From positions 64,001 through 128,000 of the forward strand of contig JBBHKE010001405.1 of assembly GCA_037447655.1 (NCBI GenBank): a stretch of DNA of 64,000 nucleotides, written 5' to 3'. A program made the position numbers and the translations under genes. This document shows, in pieces, positions 10,480-22,373 of the stretch (within the stretch, counting starts at the first letter, position 1; every line of letters begins with the position of its first letter). The notes beneath the pieces were generated by a model. The model searched no databases. It was given only the letters and a program-made list of their open reading frames with translations, and was not told the origin of the DNA. The stretch comes from Zygnema cylindricum. Its lineage: Eukaryota > Streptophyta > Zygnematophyceae > Zygnematales > Zygnemataceae.

Positions 10480-12114
10480 CCAAATGTTGACCCAAATTCT
10501 TAAATAGAGTTAATAATTTTAAAATGTTTTTAACGTTATTGAGGTACTTTCATATTATGGTTATTAACTGTAATATATTGCCGTTTTGAATAGTGAGGCG
10601 TACGGGACCGTCCAGTTCCGTACCATTTTGTACTTTAATAAGTAAAAAAGTACAAAAAACAAATAATAAAGTCGCGCGCGCATGTGACGGTGCACTCAAG
10701 TGGACCTGAATGCTCTTCGCAACGTCGTGGGATATTTTACGACTCACGTGGATTTCGTTTGGATTTTGTGACCACGCGGAATCGCGTCAATCATACAATG
10801 TTTATTTTTGGACGCCCTGGATTCTTTGAAGAAATTTAAGGAATCTCGTTGAGTGACGTAGCATGACTCAACATACGATTTTGTGAGATTGTGTGTACGT
10901 GTAAATATTTGAAACAACAATGGTTTGTCTTTTTGTGTATTAGTTAATAGTATAGATTTAATCATTCTGACATACCTCGAAATATTTGGGTATACTAACA
11001 TTAATAGAGGTAGCTGATAGAATGCGTACGGTGAGTATGCCTCCGTACATTCAGTAGTGAGCTCTCAGTAGTGAGCTCGTGTATAATTGTAGGACTTAGT
11101 CATTTTTGAACTTAGGAACTTGCTGTACCAAATCTGTTTTTGGTCATTTTTGGTAATTTTATCTGAGGATTTCTCTCAGATCTGTTGGCACAATTATCTG
11201 AAATTTTGCATGTGTGTTCTTCTTTGTATTTTTAATATTATCAAAGATTAACAGGCCTATTGTGTAACTGGTTTGTGTTTTACTTCGTTGTGAAGTTGGT
11301 CTGATCAATCAAAGTTCTGGCAGACTTTTTTCTGCAACTTTGACTGGATGATGTGATAATTCTGTTGGTATTTTTATATGAAAATTTGTGGGAATACTTA
11401 GTGACCTAGAAACTATCTGTTAATGTTGTTTCAACTTATTTTGTTTATTCTGTAGAATTCTGGGTGGATTCAAAGTAGGTTGTTTTGGGGTAGTCTGTGG
11501 TGCTTCCGAGGGTAAATCCATGTCTGGAAATGTCTATGGACAACATCGTGCGGGTATGGCGCACGAAATTTATTGTTTGAAGTTTCGTGGCGTACAGCGC
11601 ACGAAAGGAATTATTCGAAGTTTCGCAGCATACATCGCACAAAACTTAATGTTTCATTCTCTTGTCTTCTCGAAAGTGAAATGGAAGTCTGCTACCTTTT
11701 TGCTTGCTTTCTCCTTCCCGTAGGGCTTCCTGTGAAAGGCGCCACCTATGCTTTTGTATATCGTGCATGGCACGTCTTCTAGGCAGCTATTTAAGTTAGA
11801 TTGCTTAGCTGCAATTTAATCTTGGACTTACATGACATACCACGGCTTTCTTCCTCCAAAATGCGAGTCTTTCTAGATGCTCGCATGTGATTGGCCGCCG
11901 TCCGACATGGTGATTCTCGTAAAAGACCAGTGGAGCAAAATTTGGAATAGCTGACTAAGCAGCCTCACAAATAGTGAGGAGGGATTATGTCCGATTCCCT
12001 TAAGGTTAGTACATTTTAGGGTTTGATAACTCCGGTTTTTTTTAATTATTCCAGGACTCGTCAGTTCCGTGCACACCTGTCCTTAACACTTAGCTTTAGA
12101 GTTTTACCAAAAAG
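10480..12114. other. Unassigned stretch with a short repeat at 11,540-11,660
   Basis: Around 11,545-11,650 the motif 'gcgcacgaa' and 'gaagtttcg' recurs three times at roughly 45-bp spacing. A donor/acceptor pair that could define a 50-nt intron (12,005-12,054) lies between an ATG at 11,987 and the next exon-like piece, but the joined frame stops after 18 codons. No gene is supported. Confidence 0.3.
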
Positions 12115-12261
12115 ATGAGTGACTACAAAGGGAAGGAGGAGCTTACTCGCCAGCTGCCAATAGAAGTCAAGTGCTTCTCACGATGGCCAATCGGCTTTCG
12201 CCTTTATTTGGAAGTCCCCTGTCGCGATATCAAGCCAGCATTGGTGTTGCTTTTTGTTTAG
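12115..12261 (+). CDS. Small open frame of 48 codons, possible exon
   Basis: An ATG in a favourable context (aaaag-ATG-A) opens a 48-codon frame with a balanced amino-acid mix (starts MSDYKGKEELTRQLPIE) unlike the biased frames around it. It follows a candidate 50-nt intron by about 60 bp. No domain is recognised. It could be a first exon, a pseudogene piece or chance. Confidence 0.2.
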   Translation: MSDYKGKEELTRQLPIEVKCFSRWPIGFRLYLEVPCRDIKPALVLLFV

Positions 12262-14299
12262 TCAATTGTGAAACAACGTCTCAGTTCTGTTAAGCGCCGT
12301 AATATTTATTTGTTAAGCGCCGTAATATTTATTTGTTAGTTACGTGTTTCTTGTTTGGCGTGGTTTGGTAGTTTTGTTTTAGTTTGGTCTTGCTTTTGTC
12401 TTGGTTGTTTGTATACGACAATACTTTAGATTTGTACAACGGTATTATGTTTCGTGCACTACCGCGTACAATATGTCGTTTCGTTAGTACCATGTGTTGA
12501 TTGGTTTGCGCGCGTACTTTTGTACGATGTGCGATTGTGTAGTACTTTGATGTACTTGTTAGTTTCGTAAGAAGGTATTTAGGACTAATTCGTTTTGGGA
12601 AGAGTTTGGGTACTTTCGTATGTAACAGAAACTTAGTCTTGTTACTTTGTTTTTTAGCAAAGATTCTCCGTACAACTTTCAGAGCATTCCTAGGCAAAGA
12701 AATGTTACAGATTGTGACGAATGTAGACGTGTGTGTAACTTGTGACTATTGTAAACGTGTACAAAACTCGCGACAATTGATGGCGTTTACAAAATAGAGA
12801 CGGTTGTAGACATTTAGCTACTTGTGACATTGTAGATGTTTAGGGTCTGTGACATTTTGACGTTACGCGTACTTATGATAGCGTCGAACGTCACTTATTC
12901 CAAAACATTCCGCCATGGTTTCTCGATTTTGTTTTTTCGTCCGTTCTCACTCTACTTCCCACCAAAATAAGCTAAAAGAGAGCCAAAAGAAATATTTTTA
13001 ATAGATCTTTCATTTGATACCTTTCTTGCCTTTTTTCATTTCAAGACTTATGAGATAGACGCGTTAGTGGGAGAGGGAGAGAGAGGGGGGCACTTTCACG
13101 GATTTCGATTTTGCGAAATGGCGTACATTGGTCGAAACCCCCTCCACAGCCTTTGTACGGAAAAAAGCGCACGGAAAAAAATCACACACAATTTGTAAAC
13201 GTGCAGTGGGATTTTTTTTGGTACCCCGCAAACAAAAATTGTCTAAAACTTTCGACACGTGCGACAATATCTGCATATTCGCTCACCTCATGTAATTATA
13301 TTTAAAATCACCTCCCCAGGTGATTTTATATAAAGTTTGAAGATGAGCTGTAGGGACACGAAATTGGGTCGAAACGCACTAGAAAACAAACTACTTTGCG
13401 CTAGAAAACAAATTATGGTGCATATAAAGTTTCAAGGTAAAGAAACTTGTACGGTGGTTATTTCAATTTTTTGGTACGGCTGTGGATTTCCACGTTTTTT
13501 TCTAAGTTATGGAGGAAAACGACAAAAAATAATTGTAACTTTAGCACATGCCAAAGTACCTTTAGGCTTTTTATAAGGGTATGGCCCCAGGTAGTTGTAA
13601 CTTAGAGTACTTACTTTGTATTTTAGTGTGGATCCGGCGGACCCGGATTTCAAGTGTCTCTATGTGTTCTCTCAAAATTGGAACTTAAGTTTGTGGTGAT
13701 TCTATACGTCGACAACGCCAGTGACAGCTGTCATCGTGTACAATATGTGATGACACACCAGATTCTTAAATATTGTTTGTGACATCGCAAAAAAATTTGT
13801 GACATTTTGTAGACACCATACCTTTCCAAGTACCAACCCTCTTTCTATGCATGCTGTCTATGGCTAAAGAAGTGACGTTTTCCCTGCCTTCCCTGTACGG
13901 TTGCCTCTTTGGAAGTTTTGTCGCACTTTGAATCTCTATTTTGCACGTTGCAGAATGAGGTAAGATGCTATGGGAGCAGCTTCCCTTCTAATTCCACATT
14001 GGCATCCACAAGGTTGTTGTTATTCAGCAGTTGTAAGCTTTCAAAATGACTATGCTAGAAGTGATATTAGTCTCCTAGGTCTTCGCTCGCATAAAATAGC
14101 TCCCAGTTTGGAAGCATAGGAGAAGGTCAGAATGTTGCATGTTGGAGCTATCGTTTTGACAATCATTTGAAAATGAACATTAAATATTTGCATCATATTT
14201 TGATCATCTGCGGTGTTTCGGAGATTCCACTTACTTAATGTTGTTCCTAATGAGATGTTATCTTGAAATTTTTACATTGTTTTTTTTTATTTTAGGGTG
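12262..14299. other. Unassigned stretch
   Basis: A perfect hairpin with 10-bp arms and a 4-nt loop (AAAATCACCT-cccc-AGGTGATTTT) sits at 13,304-13,327. A direct repeat of 'gtaatatttatttgtta' lies at about 12,300-12,340. A purine-rich run is at 13,069-13,092. Open frames show no domain. Confidence 0.35.
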
Positions 14300-14493
14300 T
14301 CTTTTAACACTAAAACCTGAATGAATAATAATATACGTACTAAAGTGGACACCAGACTGAATACTGATTTTATAATCGAGCTGAATATTGAATCGAACAC
14401 AAGAAAGTATTGAATTGAAATTTGAAATGAATATTAACCTCATATCGAACTGCTTACTTATTAGGAAATTGAACTAGATACTGAACTGGATAC
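14300..14493 (+). repeat. Degenerate 'ATACTGAACTG' repeat, insertion site of element A
   Basis: Short words such as 'atactgaa', 'gaactggata' and 'attgaatc' recur irregularly. The same kind of sequence resumes on the other side of element A at 25,245-25,412, so A appears to have inserted into this repeat. Confidence 0.5.
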
Positions 14494-15679
14494 TGTTGGT
14501 ATTTGAGTATTTTCTATGTCTTTATTAGGATAGAAAAAGAGCAGAGGCAGTCTGCCTCTAACTCCTTTCTCCAAGCCCCCGCACTTGTTGTAATCACTCA
14601 AGGCTGGAAAGGGAGCTAGAGCCATGGCTGCCTAAGCTCTCCAAAGAGACAAGTGTAGATAAATGGTAGGTTTACTAAAATGAATGTTGACGGACCCATG
14701 ATTTGATCTTGGTACCTACCGTTTGTCAATATTCCGATAGCCAGTAGCTTTGTCCGTTTAGTCTAGAGCTACTACTAGCACATGTAGGGTTTGATAAATA
14801 TTTAAATAGTTACACGTAGACTAGTTCATTTAACGGGAAATATAAACATAGTGTATAGATACAGTTAGAGATAGTACAAAGTACGGTTTTATGTATTGTA
14901 TGAAACGGATACCGCGTGTTTGTTTTGACCGCGAAACAAATATTGCGCGTCTATTTTCAACGGCTAGAAATATAGACATATTTGATAAGAGGACCACGAT
15001 AGGCGCTGCGATCGCGGAATATGTAATTTTGGCGTTTTACACTCATCACCAGGTGAAGTGACACGTGGCACGTCAAAATTGGATTGCGGGGACTCCGAAG
15101 ATCACCCAAAAAAATCCGAATATGACATGTGTCGACATTTCAGCCATATCGTACGATGGTCGTACAAAAAGTAAATTGGCACATGTACATTTATGTACGA
15201 CACAGTAAACTGATTAGTGTCGTACGCCTATAGATAGAGTCTTAGAGAGAAATAAGACTTAGAATATTTCTGGTAAGTAGCCGCCTCTCCCAGAGGGCAT
15301 CTTATATAAAAGACAAACTTTGGCCAACCATAACTATCAATTTACTTGACCATTTTCAGTGTTTCTTTTTGCTGCGGACTCAACGGAGTCCACGCTACAG
15401 AGGGGTGTAGTCAGTCAGAGTGTTTATTTGCCAGGGTGGCTCTATTTCTAAGGGGAAGTCAAAGTGGGTGAATGTGTCCAAAACTCATATTCTAACTTTG
15501 CATTCTATGGTGGAACTGAGGACACAGAAAGTCTTATTTCACACGGGTGAAGCTGTTTGGGGTTTTGATTGTCAAGGGGCTAATTATTTGGGTTTTTATT
15601 AACTTGGAGTCGGCACTAACTAGATAAGCTTCTTAACATGTGCGAATTTTATGGGGGGAAAGGACCCCATAGAATTAAA
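14494..15679 (+). repeat. 5' LTR of element A
   Basis: It aligns with 24,063-25,244 throughout. It contains, in order, the 5' box 'gagccatggctgcc' shared by several LTR families here, an antisense tRNA-like patch (about 14,695-14,785), repeated 'cgtac' words, a TATA-like box (15,303-15,311), the shared R/U5-like block around 'ttctttttgctg' and, near its end, an ATG (15,651) that is in frame with Gag. Confidence 0.85.
15303..15311 (+). promoter_or_regulatory. TATA-like box in the A 5' LTR
   Basis: The sequence TATATAAAA lies about 375 bp before the LTR end. The 3' LTR has TATAAAAG at the equivalent place (24,871-24,878). Position and conservation suggest the U3 promoter, with transcription starting shortly downstream. 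Confidence 0.5.
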
Positions 15680-16978
15680 CGTTATGGGCCCACCATCTAG
15701 GGTGCCTATGTTTGATGGAACATAAATCACTTATTGGGAGTTTACAATGAAAGGATTGCTTTTCGAAAAGCACTTATGGGGAATTGTTTTGGGACAAGTG
15801 AGGTGTTCGCCACCGGGCTGTGGTGGAACTCACTACAGAGATTCATATGGGGATTCCCTGAAAACCAACCGGATTTTAGATGCAATAGAAGGTGAAGGGA
15901 AAAGCATTGCCATTGAAGGGGGAAAAAGGGAGAAAGGAAAAAGGTCACCAATGGTGAGGGGAGCTAGGCTCTCGGCTATGGTTCCACTTCTGAGGATTAT
16001 AACTGAACCAAAAACCAAAGAAAGTGACAGGAAAATTTTGGAACATAAAAACACTTTAGCAAAACATCTCATACTTAGATATATGTCTAAGTCCATAGCT
16101 ATCACTCTTTTAAATCTAACCAAGTCTTCAGAAAATTTGGGAAACACTAATTCAGATTTATAAGAGTCAGACTATACAGAGGCAGCACACTAATTCTTTT
16201 TTATAAGAGTGAGGCTGTACAGAGGCAGCAAAGGGTAAAACAGGAAATAAAGTCCTATGTTTATAAAGGCAGTAGCATGAAACAGTTTTGCAATGATATT
16301 GCTGCGTTATATGTTGAGGTTGCTAGTGCACATATGTAGAATCTGAGGACAGAAAGATTAACACACTAATCATCAAACACCCAGATGAGTAGGAAAACAT
16401 CATTAACCGTATGGAGGAAGTGGATGGCTCCTCCTGGACTTGGAGCACTACCAGTGGGATAAGTCTTGTGAGGGAAAGCACTTTGGAGCTTCGTAGGGGA
16501 AGTGACAGTGTGAATGCACTAAGAGCTAGTGGTGATTGACGGAAGCGTGATGAGAGGAATAACGGTGACGAGCGAAAGCGTGATGAGAGGAAGAAAGACA
16601 AAAGTAAACCTTATCGGAACTTTGGTGGAAAGAGAGGGAGAGGGAAAGAAAGGGGAGCTTTGAAAAAGAGGGTTTGCTTCTTTTGTAGGGAGGCGGGTCA
16701 CTATATGGAGGAGTGTCCTTGTTTGGAAGAAATTATAAGCTGGAATGTTGATGAGGAGGAACAAGGAGAATAGGAGAGAGAGGATGAAAATATTTTGAAG
16801 ATTCTCCACATTGGTAATATGGGGAAGAAAGAAAAGCACACAGAAATTCCACGAAAGCAACTATGTGCTTTTGGAGGTATAAGGGAATTAAAGAGAGAGG
16901 AGAAACTTGAGGGAGTTCAAAATATTGAGGATAGTTTTATAGATATTTTGGAAACAGAAAACTGGTCGGAAAGGGAGA
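15651..16978 (+). pseudogene. Gag fragment of element A
   Basis: The frame starts at an LTR ATG (15,651), runs through the primer-binding site as 'VMGPPSRVPMFDG' and hits a TAA soon after. Matches to the B Gag continue in broken frames: 'GLLFEKHLWGIV', 'LAKHLILRYMSKSIAITLLNLTKS', 'YVYKGSSM' and a CCHC zinc knuckle of the form CFFCREAGHYMEEC near 16,675. A 45-50-bp tandem duplication at about 16,153-16,236 ('ataagagt-aggctgtacagagg') disrupts it further. The 3' part 'HTEIPRKQLCAFGGI' and 'DSFIDILETENWSERE' runs up to the E2 insertion at 16,978. Gag would form the RNA-packaging particle, but this copy is dead. Confidence 0.8.
15680..15695 (+). other. Primer-binding site of A (initiator tRNA-Met anticodon arm)
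   Basis: The sequence c-GTTATGGGCCCACCA directly follows the LTR. Its reverse complement matches the anticodon stem-loop of initiator tRNA-Met rather than the tRNA 3' end, as in the half-tRNA priming known for Drosophila copia. It differs at its first base from element B. The site is also translated as part of Gag. Confidence 0.65.
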
Positions 16979-18025
16979 CGTAGAAATTAATGGTTTTAAG
17001 TATTTTCTAGGTCTGAATAGAAATAAAGAAGCCGAGGCAGTCTACCTCTAACTTCTCTCTCCAACTCTCAAACTTGTCGCAGTCACTGAGAAATTGGAGA
17101 GGAAGCTAGAGCCATGGCTACCTAGGCTATCCTCAGGTTTACGGGAAATTTATATTAGTATAGGGATTAATTACTAAAAGGTATGTGCCGGCGATAGGAT
17201 TTGATCCTGGTACCTGCCGGCCGTCAGTGAGTATATAGCCGGTAGCCTTAGCCGTTAAGTCTAGAAGTAGTGTTACGTATTATATAGTACGATTATTATT
17301 TAAACATGTACACGTAGGATAAGTCATTTAACTATAACTGTTAACGGGATACATAGATATGATAGTGTAAAAGTACGAATTAAGGTACGGATAAGAAATC
17401 AATACCGCGCATTGATTTCGTAAGCGAAACAAATACCGCATATGTATTTATTACGGCTACGATCAAATGCGAGTTTAATCAGACGGCCGGAATTAGCGCC
17501 GAGATCGCAGAAGGAGAATTCGGCGGTTTGTGGGCATCGCCACATCGGATGACACGTGGCGAAGTTAGATTGGAGCGCGGCATCTCCGAGGATTAAAGCA
17601 GCGAATCCGGACATACCACGTGTCGACATTTAAGGCATGTCGTACAATGTCCGTACATAAAGTACACCGGCAGCTGTACTTTTGCGTACGAAACTATAAT
17701 CTGATTGGTTTCGTAAATCAATAGATAGAGTCTGTGAGAGAGATAGGACTTAGAAAAATTAGAAGATAGGACCCTCTCTCCCAGAGAGCTTCTGTACAAA
17801 AGGACAACTTTGACCCTCCATAACTTACTGCTCAGGGGAGCAAATTCAGAGATTCTTTTTGTGATCGACTTAGGGGAGTCTTATCTTCACAGGGGTGAAG
17901 GTGGTCAGTGTTTTTATCTGCCAGGGTGGCAGTTATTTTTGCTTAAACACAAAGGGGTCAGGATTATCTTAGAGGCTTCTTGGAAGCTGTCCACTCTGAG
18001 GACTTATGGAGGTCTCAGAGTTTCA
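16979..18025 (+). repeat. 5' LTR of E2
   Basis: It starts (t/c)gtagaaattaatgg and ends gagtttca, like the 3' LTR and the E3 LTRs. The last 20 bases carry the ATG at 18,006 that opens gag. It shares the 'gagccatggcta' box and the 'ggagcaaattcagagattct' R/U5 block with the A, B and P LTRs. Confidence 0.9.
17197..17259 (-). other. Antisense tRNA-like patch in the E2 5' LTR
   Basis: On the minus strand a CTTAACGGCTAAGG D-arm-like/A-box-like block (17,259-17,246) is followed about 40 nt later by GGATCAAATCC (17,207-17,197), close to the polymerase III B-box. The E3 LTRs keep the same arrangement (about 56,555-56,620 and 61,795-61,860). This may be a relic of a tRNA-derived sequence. No full cloverleaf folds by eye. 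Confidence 0.4.
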
Positions 18026-18968
18026 GGTTATGGGCCCACCCTCTAGGGTACCAATCTTTAATGTTGGTTTCATATACTGGGAAAGTATGATGATAGGAGC
18101 TCTATGCGAAAAAAGGTTTTGGGGGATAGTGAGTGGACGATTGGGGCGTCCATCAAGTCTTGGAATTCCTCCAGGGTTTAAAGGAAGCAAATTCACCAGG
18201 AAAGAGGATTCACCTTCAACGGAGGAAACAAAGGAAAGAGAGGTGGTGGACAAAGGAAAGGAGAAGGAGGCGACCACACCAATAACAACTGGTTTAGCAT
18301 TCATGTCACCTATTCCAAAGAACGAGGAGAATGATACTCAAACCTGGGACTTCAACAATATGGCGGTAAAGCACTTCATCCTTCGCCATCTCACTCAAGG
18401 ACTTGCATGTCCTCATTTGCTGGTAGAGAGGGCATCCGATCTTTGGATGGCTCTCATAGAGATGTACGGAAGTGGTACGATTCAGCAACAACATTTGGCT
18501 GATCAGAAAGTTAAGGAGTATGTATACAAAGGGGGAAATATGTTGGATTTTTGCAATGAGCTTGCTACACTCTTCATGGAGCTAGAGAGTGCGGGAAAAG
18601 TTTTTAGTGAAAAAGAAAAGGTTAACTGTTTACTAATGAAGTTACCTGATGAGTTCGAGAACACAGTCAACCGTGTGCAGGACTTGCCAGACTCAAGGTG
18701 GATATGGAACTCAGTGGTAGGGATGATTCTCGTTCGAGAGAATACGATTGAGATCCGAAGGGGAGGAAAGAGTGGCCAAGCCTTGGCAACAGCGACCGAT
18801 TGGAGGAACAAGAATTTTCGAAAACCAGTCAGAAACTATTGTGGTAGGGAGCAGAAAAAACAGGTTGACGAGTTCGAACCAAGGGCTCCCAAAGGTTTAT
18901 GTCATTTTTGTAAGAAACCGGGGCACTATATGGCAGAGTGCACTAAGCTAACCGAGCTTCGGTTATAG
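18006..18968 (+). pseudogene. E2 gag (Copia Gag with zinc knuckle)
   Basis: A 320-codon frame starts at the LTR ATG and reads 'MEVSEFQVMGPPSRVPIF' through the primer-binding site. It contains a Copia Gag core ('LADQKVKEYVYKGGNM', 'NCLLMKLPDEFENTVNRV') at about residues 160-230 and a CX2CX4HX4C zinc knuckle, CHFCKKPGHYMAEC, at about residues 299-312. The frame ends in TAG (18,966-18,968) eight residues after the knuckle, and pol resumes in the same frame directly after it. C has a lysine codon at this position. Gag would form the virus-like particle and bind the RNA. Whether the stop is a decay mutation or a recoding site is treated as a finding. Confidence 0.85.
18026..18040 (+). other. Primer-binding site of E2
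   Basis: GGTTATGGGCCCACC follows the LTR end 'tttca' directly. Its complement, GGTGGGCCCATAACC, is the anticodon stem-loop of initiator tRNA-Met. The ATG inside it is the complement of the CAU anticodon and is read in frame in Gag. Confidence 0.75.
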
Positions 18969-21900
18969 GAGGGGCAAACCGGTGGTACCCCGAGAGGAAA
19001 GAAAAAGGCCCTTGTCACACAGGTACTTGAGGCGGAATCCGAGGACGAGGACGATGAGCTCTTTTTGGATGAGGAGTTGGAGGCGAAAACTGAGGTTGAA
19101 ATTCCACGAAGGCAGAAATGTGCTTACGGTGGATTGAAAGGTGAAGCAGGCTGGATTATAGATTCAGGTGCCTCAATGCACATGTGTAACGATAGGCACT
19201 TGTTCACTAAGATAAGAAAGATTCCCACCGTAGAGACAGAGTACGAGGATGGGAGGATAGTCACCACTACTCTTGTAGGATCGGTAGATCTCAAAGTGTT
19301 AATAGAAGGAAAGACATCCATATTAACATTCTCCGATGTATTGTTTATCCCGGAACTGAACAAAAACCTTATCTCTACATCTGTATTAGATGATAAGGGT
19401 TTTTTTACTAGCACTAGGGAAGGAGTCTTTACTGCTAGTTTTGAGGAGGATGTCTATTTCATTGCTGAGAAAGGTAGCCATGGGATGTTTAGGCTGATCT
19501 TAAGTAATGAAACAAAGAAACTTTATTATGCTGGTGTTCATGATATTATGATGTGGCATAAGAGGCTTGGGCATGTGAATCTAGATAAGTTAAGAGAGAT
19601 GAAAAAGATGGGAGTGGTGGAAGGGATTCACTTCAGTGAGAGTGATGATATAAGTGATTGTAGTGGGTGTGCTCAAGGTAAAGCACACAGATTACCCTTT
19701 CCTAAAATTGCCACCTACAAGGGAGAAAAACTTCTAGATCTAGTACACACAGATATTTGGGGACCGGCTAGAGTGCCCTCACTGGGGGGGAAGAGATTTA
19801 TGATGACTATAACTGATGATTGGTCTCGGTATTCCCGGGTGTATTTTTTGAAAAACAAGTCAGAAGCTGAGGACTGTTTTAGACAATATAAAGCATGGAG
19901 CGAAAAACTCCATAAAACTCCAATCAAGAGAGTAAGGAGTGACAATGGTGGAGAGTATACTTCTAACCAGTTTGAGGATTTTTTGAGGGAAGATGGGGTT
20001 CAACACCAAAAGACAGTTCCAGAAAATCCGGAACAGAATGGGGTAGCTGAAAGGTTAAATAGAACAATAAGTGATAGTGCTAGAAGTATGTTGTCGGATA
20101 AGAAGATAGGAAAAAAGTTTTGGGCAGCAGCAATGAACAGTGCTAATTACCTCAAAAATAGAGTTTTTACTTCAGCTATAAAAGATCAAACATCTTATGA
20201 GAGATGGAAAGGCCAGATACTAGACTTATCTCATTTAAAGGTTTTCGGCAGTCAAGTGTTCAATCTAGATACTTATCGGTCCAATTGGAAGCTAGATCCT
20301 AAAGGAAAACCAGGATACTTATTAGGATATGATGAAGATGTTAAAGGATATAGAGTTTATGATCTAAAAAGGGAAGATATAATCTTAGTAAAACATATAG
20401 TTTTAATGGATGAAGGAAAGTCTGCGGATCCCTTCAAATATACGAAGTCAGTAAAAATCAGATTTGAGTCAGAAAATTCCGATGACTTTGAGCTTCATAA
20501 CTATCCAGGTTTTAGAGAAGATGACACTCATGTAGGAACAAATCAGACCGAAAAGGACTCGGCTGTGGAAACTCCAGTGACAACTTTACCTGAAGCGGAA
20601 GACGTGGTGGAAATTGATTCAGAATCAAGGGATAGGGGAGAAACCGAGTTTGTTCGAAAGAATCCACGAGAACCATCTATTCCGGCCTCAGATTTTGAAG
20701 GGGGAAGGAGAAGTAGTAAAAGACTGCAAGAAAAACAGGTTAATAACAAGGTAAGAAAACTATCTCATCAAGATGAACCTCAAACTTATGGAGAGGCGAT
20801 GACTTGTCCAGAAAGAAATCGGTGGAAGACAGCCATCAATGAAGAGATGGCCTCAATTACGGCAGCCGATACTTGGGAGCTGGTGGATTGTCCACCTAAC
20901 CGAAAACTAATCGGTTGTAAGTGGGTTTTCAAATTAAAACTGAACCCAGATAACATAATTGAAAGCTACAAGGCCAGACTAGTGGCAAAGGGATTTACAC
21001 AAAAGGAAGGAATTGACTACAAGGAAACCTTTGCCCCGGTGGTTAGATTTCCCTCCGTCCGCATACTTCTCAGCCTGGCAGCAGCGGAAGACATGGAAGT
21101 GCACCAGATGGACATCAAAACAACCTTTTTGCATGGAGAATTGGAAGAGGAGATCTTCATGCGACAACCCGAAGGATTTGTGGAAGAAGGAGAGGAGAGT
21201 AAGGTATGCCGGCTGATTAAATCTCTTTATGGTTTAAAACAGGCGCCTCGACAGTGGAATAAGAAGCTTGATGAGTTTCTTACCGGTCTGGGATATATCC
21301 GGATTAGCTCAGATCACTCAATCTATGTTTTCGAAGATGACGAAGGTTTTATATTTATTGCAATTGATGTTGATGATTTGCTTGTTTTAAGTAAATCAAT
21401 GGAAAAAATTAATAAACTGAAAACCGATCTTAAGGGGAGATTTGAAATGAAGGATATGAGGGAAGCAAAATATATTTTGGGAATTCAAGTAGAGAGAGAC
21501 CAAAAAAGAAAAATTATAAGATTGACTCAAAAGGAAGCAATTGGGAACATGCTTGAAAAATTTCAAATGGATAAAGCTAATAGTTGTACAACTCCAATGG
21601 AATTGACGAAGGGAAGTGAGGGGAGTGAGGAAGAAGGAGTCATAGTCTTAGACGAGGAATTATCTCCTGGAGAACAGAAGTTCATGCAGACTATTCCTTA
21701 CAGGCAAGTAGTGGGAAGTCTAATCTATTTTATGAATTGTACCCGGCCGGATTTAGCTGCAGCTGTAGGAGTGCTTAGTAGAAGTCTAAATGCTCCCACT
21801 AAGAAAGATTGGGAGGCAGCTAAGAGAGACCTTAGTTATCTCTTAAGGACTAGAGATCTATGGTTTCATTTGGGTGAGAACAATACTGACATCACCATTT

Positions 21901-22349
21901 GGAGTGATGCTAGCTATGGGGATGCCCCTATGAGGAGATGCACGTCTGGGTATGTATTGTATGTGGGTGATATGGCTTGCAGCTGGAGCAGCAAGCAGCA
22001 AAAGCTCATTGCTTAGTCCACAATGGAGGCTTAGTACATGGCCTCTTGCTCTCCTGTAAATGAATTAATGTGAGTGAAGCCTTTGCTTGGTGAGCTCGGT
22101 CATCTTAAGAGTGGTGTCCAAAAAGTGTTTTGTGGTAATCACGCAGCCATTGCCATTTCTGCCAATCCTAAACACCACTTTAAAGCTAAACATATGGATA
22201 TTAGACTTATATTTTTAAGGGAGAAGGTAGAAGATAAGCTAATCAGGCTACAATATAGACCAGATGGTGAAATGGTAGCGGATATGATGACCAAACCTGT
22301 ACCTTTCCCTAAGCTTATTTTCTTCGAGAGAAGTGTGGTATTATATTAA
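18969..22349 (+). pseudogene. E2 pol (protease, integrase, RT, RNase H)
   Basis: The frame of gag continues open from 18,969 to 22,016. Numbering from the Met at 19,065: protease 'DSGAS' at 33-37; integrase zinc domain H165, H170, C199, C202; integrase core D230, D293 and E323 ('HTD', 'RSDNGGEY', 'PEQNGVAERLNR'); GKPGYLLGY C-terminal block near 414; RT from about 585, with 'YGLKQAPRQW' at 722 and the catalytic box reading I-D-V-D-D at 767-771 instead of Y-V-D-D; RNase H 'WSDASYGD' at 946. Three stops then break the RNase H (22,014, 22,031 and near 22,070), and the remaining tail ends 'VADMMTKPVPFPKLIFF'. The second RNase H Asp is also altered ('CGNHAAI' for 'CDNQAAI'). It is a dead copy but the best full-length guide to the family. 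Confidence 0.9.
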
Positions 22350-22360
22350 ATAGTGACTAG

Positions 22361-22373
22361 AAAATAAGGGGAG
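22361..22373 (+). other. Polypurine tract of E2
   Basis: The tract 'aaaataaggggag' directly precedes the 3' LTR. The same tract, with small changes, precedes the 3' LTRs of A, B and E3, as expected for a plus-strand primer. Confidence 0.75.

Noticed and set aside
18006-18040. Initiator tRNA-Met gene fragment
   Set aside because: The match is limited to about 15 bases of the anticodon arm at the exact position of a primer-binding site, and it recurs in every element.
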